Shown piece by piece: positions 17,566-24,113 of a stretch of 64,000 nucleotides of DNA (the first letter of the stretch is position 1; each line of letters opens with the position of its first letter). The DNA is from Empedobacter tilapiae (lineage in GTDB: Bacteria > Bacteroidota > Bacteroidia > Flavobacteriales > Weeksellaceae), in NCBI RefSeq assembly GCF_004785645.1, contig NZ_SRPE01000013.1, positions 1 to 64,000 of the forward strand. Direction: 5' to 3'. The notes beneath the pieces are model-generated. The model was given only the letters and a program-made list of their open reading frames with translations, had not been told where the DNA came from and ran no database searches. Both the position numbers and the translations under genes were made by a program.

Positions 17566-18132
17566 ATGAAACAAAATAGTATAAAAGCAATTTTACTAAC
17601 ATTTAGCTTAATGCTCCTTTTAATGGTACTATATCCGTTAGCTATGTGGGGAATTACCCAACTTTCTCCAAATCAAGGAAAAGGTTTTTTAGTTGCCGAT
17701 AAAAACAATCAGTACTATTACGAAAATATTGGACAATCGTTTTCAAAAGATCATTATTTCTGGGGACGACCATCTGCTGTAGATTACAATGCAGCAGGCT
17801 CTGGAGCAAGTAACAAAGGTTCAAATAATCAAGAATATTTGCAAGAAGTTGAAAAACGCTTAAATGATTTTCTTCAAAAAAATCCAACGGTAAAAAAAGA
17901 AGACGTTCCTGTAGATTTAATTACGGCTAGTGGAAGTGGTTTAGATCCTAATATTTCAGTTCAAGGAGCAATTGTGCAAGTTGATCGAATTGCAAAAGCT
18001 CGAGGTTTAGATCACGAAAAAGTAAAAGAATTGATTGATAACCAAATTGAAAAACCTTTATTAGGAAGTTTAGGTCCTGATAAAATCAATGTCTTAAAAC
18101 TGAATATCGAATTGGATAAATTATCGAAATAA
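17566..18132 (+). CDS. kdpC: Potassium-transporting ATPase subunit KdpC
   Basis: This 188-residue subunit has one N-terminal membrane helix (about residues 8-32) and a periplasmic domain, as in all KdpC proteins. Characteristic stretches are YPLAMWGITQL, GQSFSKDHYFWGRPSAVDYN (about 57-76), the SGSGLDPNIS motif (about 122-131), and the VQGAIVQVDRIAKARG helix that follows. KdpC is required for assembly and activity of the KdpFABC complex. Its stop codon shares a base with the start of the barrel-protein gene at 18132, so the outer-membrane protein is coupled to the pump. Confidence 0.96.
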   Translation: MKQNSIKAILLTFSLMLLLMVLYPLAMWGITQLSPNQGKGFLVADKNNQYYYENIGQSFSKDHYFWGRPSAVDYNAAGSGASNKGSNNQEYLQEVEKRLNDFLQKNPTVKKEDVPVDLITASGSGLDPNISVQGAIVQVDRIAKARGLDHEKVKELIDNQIEKPLLGSLGPDKINVLKLNIELDKLSK

Positions 18133-19205
18133 TGAAAAAAACACTTGCTTTTGGTGCTTTTATTTTGGGTTTAAATGTTCAAGCTCAAAACGATTCTATT
18201 CAGAAATTAAAACTTTCTGGCTATGCAGAAGTTTATTATACCTACGATTTTAATCAACCAAAAAACAATCAGCTTCCAAATTATTTGTATTCGTTTAATC
18301 GACACAATGAGGTGAATTTAAACTTCGGAACAATTCAATTGCAATACACTGATGAACGAGTTCGAGGAAATCTTGCTTTAATGGCAGGAACTTATGTACA
18401 ATCAAATCTTGCTGCAGAACCTGATGGTTTAAGAAATATTTACGAAGCAAATATCGGTGTAAAACTTTCAAAGAATAAAAACTTGTGGCTAGATGCAGGT
18501 ATTATGCCTTCTCATATTGGATTTGAAAGTGCGATTGGTTCTAATGTTGCAACACTTACACGAAGTATTCAGGCAGAGAATTCACCGTATTTTTCAACTG
18601 GCGTTAAGCTGAGTTATATTTCATCAAATAACAAATGGGCAATGAGTTTGCATTATTTAAATGGTTGGCAACGTATCAAGCGTCTTGATGGTAATTCTAC
18701 ACCAGCTTTTGGACATCAAATTACTTACACACCAAATGAAAAATTTTCGATCAACAGCAGTTCATTTATTGGTAGCGATACTCCTGATTCTTTGCGTCAA
18801 ATGCGTTATTTCCATAATCTTTATGCTGTTTATAAACCTATTAAAAAGCTTTCAATAACCGCAGGATTTGATATTGGTGCACAACAAAAATCGAAAGGAT
18901 CAGACAGTTATAATATTTGGTACAGTCCTATTTTAGTTGGGCAATATACATTCAATGAAAAATGGTCTGCAACTGCACGTGCCGAATATTATGCTGATGA
19001 GAAAGGTGTAATAATCTCAACTGATTCACAGAATAGTTTCAAAACAGTTGGCTTTTCTTTGAATTTAGATCATTATTTTACAAATAATTTGATGTGGAGA
19101 ACAGAAATAAGAAGTTTTTCGAATAAAGATGATATCTATTTTCGAAATGATAAAAATGTATCAAATGAAACATTTTTCACAACTTCCTTAGCATTAAAAT
19201 TATAA
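18132..19205 (+). CDS. Outer-membrane beta-barrel protein (putative porin) of the kdp operon
   Basis: This 357-residue secreted protein has an SpI signal peptide (MKKTLAFGAFILGLNVQAQ) and a mature sequence made of alternating beta strands ending in an aromatic/hydrophobic strand with terminal LALKL, typical of an outer-membrane barrel. Strands such as LKLSGYAEVYYTYDF, NRHNEVNLNFGTIQLQY and KLSITAGFDIGAQQ resemble Bacteroidota porins of the OprO/phosphate-porin-like type. It overlaps kdpC by one base and abuts the kdpD-type gene by one base, so it belongs to the operon. The likely role is letting potassium through the outer membrane or sensing; this is inferred from context only. Confidence 0.8.
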   Translation: MKKTLAFGAFILGLNVQAQNDSIQKLKLSGYAEVYYTYDFNQPKNNQLPNYLYSFNRHNEVNLNFGTIQLQYTDERVRGNLALMAGTYVQSNLAAEPDGLRNIYEANIGVKLSKNKNLWLDAGIMPSHIGFESAIGSNVATLTRSIQAENSPYFSTGVKLSYISSNNKWAMSLHYLNGWQRIKRLDGNSTPAFGHQITYTPNEKFSINSSSFIGSDTPDSLRQMRYFHNLYAVYKPIKKLSITAGFDIGAQQKSKGSDSYNIWYSPILVGQYTFNEKWSATARAEYYADEKGVIISTDSQNSFKTVGFSLNLDHYFTNNLMWRTEIRSFSNKDDIYFRNDKNVSNETFFTTSLALKL

Positions 19206-20336
19206 ATGGAAAAAGAAACACAACATACAGCAGAAGACTTTCTTGCCTTGATCCGGAAATCGAAACGAGGCAAGTTTAAGGTGTATATTGGAATGTGCGC
19301 TGGCGTTGGAAAATCGTATCGTATGTTGCAAGAAGCACACGAATTGCAAAAAAATAAAATCGATGTAAAAATTGGATATATCGAAACGCATAAACGTGTC
19401 GAAACAGAAAATCTTGTTGTAGGATTAACCACAATTCCACGAAAAGTAATTTACTACAAAGGTAAATCTGTCGAAGAAATGGATTTGGAAGAAATCCTAA
19501 GACAAAGACCAGAAATTGTTATTGTGGATGAATTAGCACATTCTAATGTTTTTGGAAGCAAACATGCGAAACGCTGGCAAGATGTTATGGAAATTTTAGA
19601 TGCTGGTATCAATGTTATTTCTGCTGTAAATATTCAACATTTAGAAAGTTTGAATAATAGTATTTCTGAAATTACAACAATTGATGTTTCGGAACGAATT
19701 CCTGACATAATTTTGGAACAAGCAGATGAAATTGTAAATATAGATTTAACTGCAGATGATTTAATTGAACGATTAAAAACAGGAAAAATTTATCCGAAAG
19801 ATAAAATTCAAACGGCTTTAAACAACTTTTTTATTCCTTCAAATATTTTACAATTACGTGAATTGGCTTTAAAAGAAGTTGCTTCACATGTAGAAAAAAA
19901 GGTTGAAACTGAATATGTTTCGTCTGTTTATGCAAAACCTTCGCGTTTTCTGGCGTGTATTAGCACCAATGATAAAAATGCCAAAACTGTTATTCGAAAA
20001 ACTGCTCGTTTAGCTGGATATTATAATTCACGTTGGTTTGTATTGTACGTAGAAACACCAAAAGAACATCCTAATAAAATTGCTTTGGACAAACAACGAC
20101 ATCTCATCAATAATTTAAAATTAGCTACAGAATTAGGCGCTGAGATTATTAAGGTAAAGAATCAACGGGTTTCTACAGCTATCATTCAACAAATTGAATT
20201 GCGTAATATCACCACTGTTTGTTTAGGAAAACCAAAGTTAAATTTAATCCAGATTATTTTGGCTACGAATGTATTTAATCAATTACTAAAAAAACTATCT
20301 TCGTTACATGTTGATGTGATTATTTTATCAAAATGA
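19206..20336 (+). CDS. kdpD: KdpD N-terminal sensor module (KdpD plus Usp domains, no kinase)
   Basis: This 376-residue protein corresponds to the cytoplasmic N-terminal half of KdpD. The KdpD domain begins FKVYIGMCAGVGKSYRMLQE with Walker A GVGKSYRML, followed by IGYIETHKR, the Walker B-like IVIVDELAHSN and the NIQHLESLND-type segment (here INVISAVNIQHLESLNN). A universal stress protein (UspA-like) domain occupies about residues 245-376. The DUF4118 membrane helices, GAF and histidine-kinase domains of classical KdpD (about 890 residues) are absent and a separate kinase follows with a 4-nt overlap. It probably binds nucleotide or c-di-AMP and modulates that kinase, by analogy with the KdpD-Usp family. 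Confidence 0.88.
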   Translation: MEKETQHTAEDFLALIRKSKRGKFKVYIGMCAGVGKSYRMLQEAHELQKNKIDVKIGYIETHKRVETENLVVGLTTIPRKVIYYKGKSVEEMDLEEILRQRPEIVIVDELAHSNVFGSKHAKRWQDVMEILDAGINVISAVNIQHLESLNNSISEITTIDVSERIPDIILEQADEIVNIDLTADDLIERLKTGKIYPKDKIQTALNNFFIPSNILQLRELALKEVASHVEKKVETEYVSSVYAKPSRFLACISTNDKNAKTVIRKTARLAGYYNSRWFVLYVETPKEHPNKIALDKQRHLINNLKLATELGAEIIKVKNQRVSTAIIQQIELRNITTVCLGKPKLNLIQIILATNVFNQLLKKLSSLHVDVIILSK

Positions 20337-22057
20337 GAATTAAAACTAAACTTCGCTTAGGATTAGGCTTGCTGTTTTTATTGATTGTATTATTGGCAGC
20401 TGTAGCAACTACGTCTATTTATTCATTGAAAAATGATACACAAAATATTTTGCATGATAATTACAACTCATTGATTTATGCAAAAAGTATGATGCAAAAT
20501 TTAAATGATGCGGAAAACTTTAATTCCAAATCGTTTGAAAAGCAATTAGCAAATCAAGAGTTAAACGCAACAGAACAAGGTGAAAAAGAATTGAATCAAC
20601 AGATTCGAGATAAATTTGATGCTTATAAAGAAGGAAATCATTCTCCAGAACTATTAAAAGATGTTAGAATCTCACTTTTAGAAATGATGGAAATGAATAT
20701 GCAAGCCATAGAAATTAAAAGTGAATTTGCTGAAAAGACCGCTAACCAAGCCATTTTATTAATCATTTTCACAGGTATCGCATGTATTTTTATTGCCTTT
20801 AATTCTTTAATTAAGATTCCGTCTAATATTGCAAATCCTATTCAAAAATTGACGAATAGTATCAAGGAAATTGCTTCAAATAATTACAAAGAGCGTGTGT
20901 ATTTAGACAAAAAAGATGAGTTTGGGGATTTAGCGCAGTCTTTTAACACCATGGCTTCTAAATTAGAAGAATACAACGAAAGTCATTTAGCAACTATTCT
21001 AAAACAAAAAACAAGAATGGAAACGCTGATTAATAATATGCACGATGTTGTAATTGGTTTGGATGAACAAATGCAAGTTATTTTCGCGAATAATGAAGCT
21101 GTAAAAGTAACAGGATTATCTGCTAAACAAATGGTAAATAAGGCAGGTAAAGATTTGGCTTTGCACAATGATTTGATTCGATTGTTATTGCAAAATATCG
21201 AAACAGAAATTATAAAAGACGAAAAACCTTTGCAAATTGTAGTGGATGAAAAAGAACAATTTTTTACCAAAGAAATTTTTCATATCGAAATAATTCCAAC
21301 AGGAGAAACGATAAAACAAGTTGTTGGGCATGTAATCATCCTTAGAAACATTACCGAATTTAAAGAACTAGATGCAGCCAAAACACGATTTATTGCTACA
21401 GTTTCGCATGAATTTAAAACGCCTATTTCATCTATGAAAATGAGTCTGCAATTACTTCGAAATAAGCAAATAGGAACATTAAACGAAGAACAAAATGATT
21501 TGGTAACCAGTATTGACGATGATGTACATCGTTTATTGCGAATAACAAAAGAACTTCTCAACTTAACACAGATAGAAAGTGGTACAATTCAAATGAATAA
21601 AACAGAAGTTTTCCCAATCGAAATTGTAGAAAATGCGGTTAAAGCCAACCAAACTTTAGCTGAACAAAAGCATTTAATTATAGAAACGAATATTCCAAAT
21701 CACTTAGAATCTATAAAAGTTGATCTTGAAAAAACAGCTTGGGTTTTATCAAATCTAATCTCAAATGCAATACATTATTCTCACGAAAATGCTCGAATTT
21801 GGATTACTATTGAACAAACAACAACCGAAACATCCTTCAAAGTTAAAGACGAAGGAATTGGGATTCCAACCGAATTTTTACCAAAAGTTTTCGACCGCTA
21901 TTTTCGTGTACCAGGCACTCACAAAGAAGGTACAGGTTTGGGCTTGGCTATTAGCAAAGAATTTATTGAAGCTCAAAAAGGAACACTAGATGTATTTAGC
22001 GAATATGGAGTTGGAAGCGAATTCGTGATGAGGTTATCACAAAAAGAATATTCATAA
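20333..22057 (+). CDS. Membrane histidine kinase of the Kdp system
   Basis: This 574-residue sensor kinase has a first membrane helix (about residues 9-30), a helical extracytoplasmic domain (about 31-140), a second helix (about 141-163) and a HAMP domain (about 165-220). A PAS domain follows (about 225-345), then the HisKA domain with the phosphorylated histidine in VSHEFKTPISS (about 362) and HATPase_c with N, G1 and G2 boxes (LISNAIHYSHENA, DEGIGIPTEFLPKVFDRYF, GTGLGLAIS). Its start overlaps the KdpD-module stop in an ATGA. It is inferred to receive a signal from that module and phosphorylate the sigma-54 activator at 11793-13127, although the regulator and kinase genes sit at opposite ends of the locus. 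Confidence 0.9.
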   Translation: MRIKTKLRLGLGLLFLLIVLLAAVATTSIYSLKNDTQNILHDNYNSLIYAKSMMQNLNDAENFNSKSFEKQLANQELNATEQGEKELNQQIRDKFDAYKEGNHSPELLKDVRISLLEMMEMNMQAIEIKSEFAEKTANQAILLIIFTGIACIFIAFNSLIKIPSNIANPIQKLTNSIKEIASNNYKERVYLDKKDEFGDLAQSFNTMASKLEEYNESHLATILKQKTRMETLINNMHDVVIGLDEQMQVIFANNEAVKVTGLSAKQMVNKAGKDLALHNDLIRLLLQNIETEIIKDEKPLQIVVDEKEQFFTKEIFHIEIIPTGETIKQVVGHVIILRNITEFKELDAAKTRFIATVSHEFKTPISSMKMSLQLLRNKQIGTLNEEQNDLVTSIDDDVHRLLRITKELLNLTQIESGTIQMNKTEVFPIEIVENAVKANQTLAEQKHLIIETNIPNHLESIKVDLEKTAWVLSNLISNAIHYSHENARIWITIEQTTTETSFKVKDEGIGIPTEFLPKVFDRYFRVPGTHKEGTGLGLAISKEFIEAQKGTLDVFSEYGVGSEFVMRLSQKEYS

Positions 22058-22084
22058 AATCTATTCTTTGAGTTATAAAAACAA

Positions 22085-22112
22085 AAAAGCTTGAACATAA
22101 GTTCAAGCTTTT
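22085..22112. terminator. Bidirectional terminator between the Kdp kinase and tRNA-Ser
   Basis: AAAAGCTTGAAC (22085-22096) pairs perfectly with GTTCAAGCTTTT (22101-22112) around an ATAA loop. It ends the plus-strand kdp operon and, on the minus strand, begins 2 nt after the tRNA-Ser 3' end and is followed by a T-rich stretch. Confidence 0.88.
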
Positions 22113-22113
22113 G

Positions 22114-22198
22114 CGGAGAGTGAGGGATTCGAACCCCCGGAGGTGTGACCCTCAACAGTTTTCAAGACTGCCGCATTCGACCACTCTGCCAACTCTCC
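22114..22198 (-). tRNA. tRNA-Ser (anticodon TGA)
   Basis: The minus strand folds as a class II tRNA of 85 nt. The acceptor stem GGAGAGT (22198-22192) pairs with ACTCTCC, with G as discriminator. The anticodon arm GCAGT-CTTGAAA-ACTGT gives anticodon TGA. A long variable arm and a T arm with GGTTCGAATCC are present. The CCA end is not encoded (the DNA continues CAA). It has a strong promoter upstream and a terminator downstream. Confidence 0.95.
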
Positions 22199-22229
22199 AA
22201 TAACGCAGTTTATTGCGGTATTGCGAGTG

Positions 22230-22260
22230 CAAATATAGAACGCTTTTTCGAATTACCAAA
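22230..22260 (-). promoter_or_regulatory. Sigma-A promoter of tRNA-Ser
   Basis: On the minus strand, TTTG (complement of 22257-22260) is followed after 19 nt by TATATTTG (complement of 22230-22237), an exact flavobacterial TTG-N19-TAnnTTTG promoter about 32 nt upstream of the tRNA. Confidence 0.8.
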
Positions 22261-22494
22261 TTATTTTTTTCATTACTAAATAGTTTTTTAAATTTTAGTA
22301 AAACCTCTATTAAATAAACGTATATAGTACAACATATTACTACTATCAATACAACTTTAAAATATTTCTTTTTTAATAAAAAAACATCTATAAATCTAAT
22401 AATAATTAGTTTTTAAAAAAGAGGTAGAAATCGTTATAATTGATTACTTTTGCCAGTATATTAATAATTTAAACACAAACAAACATTTTCTAAA

Positions 22495-23934
22495 ATGGGA
22501 CACTCTTCTTATGATCAGCAACTTGCATCATTTAATGAAATGAGCAAGAAGGTTGTAGAATTCATTAAAATTGTTTCTGATTTATGGTATGACCAATCTG
22601 TTGAATTGGTAATTTTCCGTAATCAATTAGTTGATAAAAACGTTAGCGATATTGTAAACTTACACCAATATGCTGAAGAATTTGTTGAAAAAAGAATTTC
22701 TATTGATGATACTTTAGCAATAGCAAAAGCTATTTTTCAAGCGAACTTACCTGCTTCAAGACTTGATGTTGGAAAGTTAGCAAAAGAATACACTTCAGGA
22801 AATTATGCTTCAGCAGAAGTTTTTGTTGAAGAAAAATTAGGAGGAAGTAGAAATATTAAGAGTGTTGAGCCAAAAGACGTTGTTTTATATGGATTTGGTA
22901 GAATTGGACGTTTATTAGCTCGTGAATTAGCTTCTCAAACAGGAAAAGGACAACAATTGAGATTACGTGCGGTTGTTACTCGAGATAAAAATGATCCTAT
23001 ATTATTAGAAAAACGTGCTTCATTATTACGTCATGATTCTGTTCATGGTGATTTTGACGGAAATGTTATTGCTGATCATGAAAATAATGCATTGATAGTA
23101 AATGGCGTAACAATACATATGATTTCTGCAGCTCAACCAGAAGATATAGATTACACTACTTACGGAATTAACAATGCTTTAGTCATTGATAATACAGGAG
23201 TTTTTAAAGATGAAGAAGCATTATCTCGTCATTTAAAATCTAAAGGAGCTGATAAAGTATTATTAACAGCACCAGGAAAAGGTGTTCCAAATATTGTATA
23301 TGGAGTTAATCATGAAGAATATACTCCAGAAAATGTAAACATTTTCTCTGCTGCGTCTTGTACAACAAATGCAATTACTCCAATTTTAAAAGTTGTTGAA
23401 GATAATTTAGGAGTTGTAAAAGGTCACTTAGAAACTATTCATGCATATACAAATGACCAAAACTTGGTTGATAATATGCACAAAAAATACCGTCGTGGAC
23501 GTGCAGCTGCTTTAAATATGGTAATTACTGAAACAGGTGCTGGAAGTGCTGTTGCAAAAGCTTTACCAAGCTTAGCAGGTAAATTAACTTCTAATGCCAT
23601 TCGTGTCCCTGTTCCTAATGGTTCTTTAGTTGTTTTAAACTTAGAAGTTGGAAAAGAGACTTCTGTAGAAGGCATTAATAATATTATGAAAAATGCAGCT
23701 TTAAACGGAGAATTAGTAGAGCAAATTAAATATTCTTTAAACAACGAATTAGTTTCTTCTGATATTGTAGGGACTTCTGCTCCATCTATTTTTGATAGTA
23801 ATGCGACTATTGTTTCTGCAGATGGTAAAAATGTTGTCATGTACGTATGGTACGATAATGAATATGGATATAGTCATCAAGTAATGCGTTTAGCAAAACA
23901 TATTGCTGGTGTTAGAAGATATACATACTATTAA
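22495..23934 (+). CDS. gap: Glyceraldehyde-3-phosphate dehydrogenase, long form
   Basis: This 479-residue protein contains a complete GAPDH after an N-terminal extension of about 128 residues. The NAD-binding Rossmann motif is YGFGRIGRLLARE (GFGRIGR at about 133-139). The catalytic cysteine lies in SAASCTTNAITPIL (about C289), followed by HAYTNDQNLVD and the substrate-binding RGRAAALNMV region, and ends WYDNEYGYSHQVMRL. It interconverts glyceraldehyde 3-phosphate and 1,3-bisphosphoglycerate. The helical extension (MGHSSYDQQLASFNEMSKK) is a known feature of one GAPDH type in Bacteroidota and other bacteria; its function is unclear. The upstream -7-like box TACTTTTG (22445-22452) supports a monocistronic transcript. 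It may act in glycolysis or gluconeogenesis. Confidence 0.93.
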   Translation: MGHSSYDQQLASFNEMSKKVVEFIKIVSDLWYDQSVELVIFRNQLVDKNVSDIVNLHQYAEEFVEKRISIDDTLAIAKAIFQANLPASRLDVGKLAKEYTSGNYASAEVFVEEKLGGSRNIKSVEPKDVVLYGFGRIGRLLARELASQTGKGQQLRLRAVVTRDKNDPILLEKRASLLRHDSVHGDFDGNVIADHENNALIVNGVTIHMISAAQPEDIDYTTYGINNALVIDNTGVFKDEEALSRHLKSKGADKVLLTAPGKGVPNIVYGVNHEEYTPENVNIFSAASCTTNAITPILKVVEDNLGVVKGHLETIHAYTNDQNLVDNMHKKYRRGRAAALNMVITETGAGSAVAKALPSLAGKLTSNAIRVPVPNGSLVVLNLEVGKETSVEGINNIMKNAALNGELVEQIKYSLNNELVSSDIVGTSAPSIFDSNATIVSADGKNVVMYVWYDNEYGYSHQVMRLAKHIAGVRRYTYY

Positions 23935-23961
23935 TAGTATTTTTTCCCTTTATTTAAAATT

Positions 23962-23995
23962 AATCCACTAACTTTTTAGCTAGTGGATTTTTTTA
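23962..23995 (+). terminator. Intrinsic terminator after gap
   Basis: AATCCACTA (23962-23970) pairs with TAGTGGATT (23981-23989) around a 10-nt loop and is followed by a run of seven to eight T residues. Confidence 0.85.
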
Positions 23996-24113
23996 TAACA
24001 TATTCGTTTAAAAACAGGTATATAAATTATATATATTACATTTGTTAATGTTATATTAATGCTAGTTTTAAAAATTAACATTATTTTTGAAGAACTAAAA
24101 AAACATTTTATTT

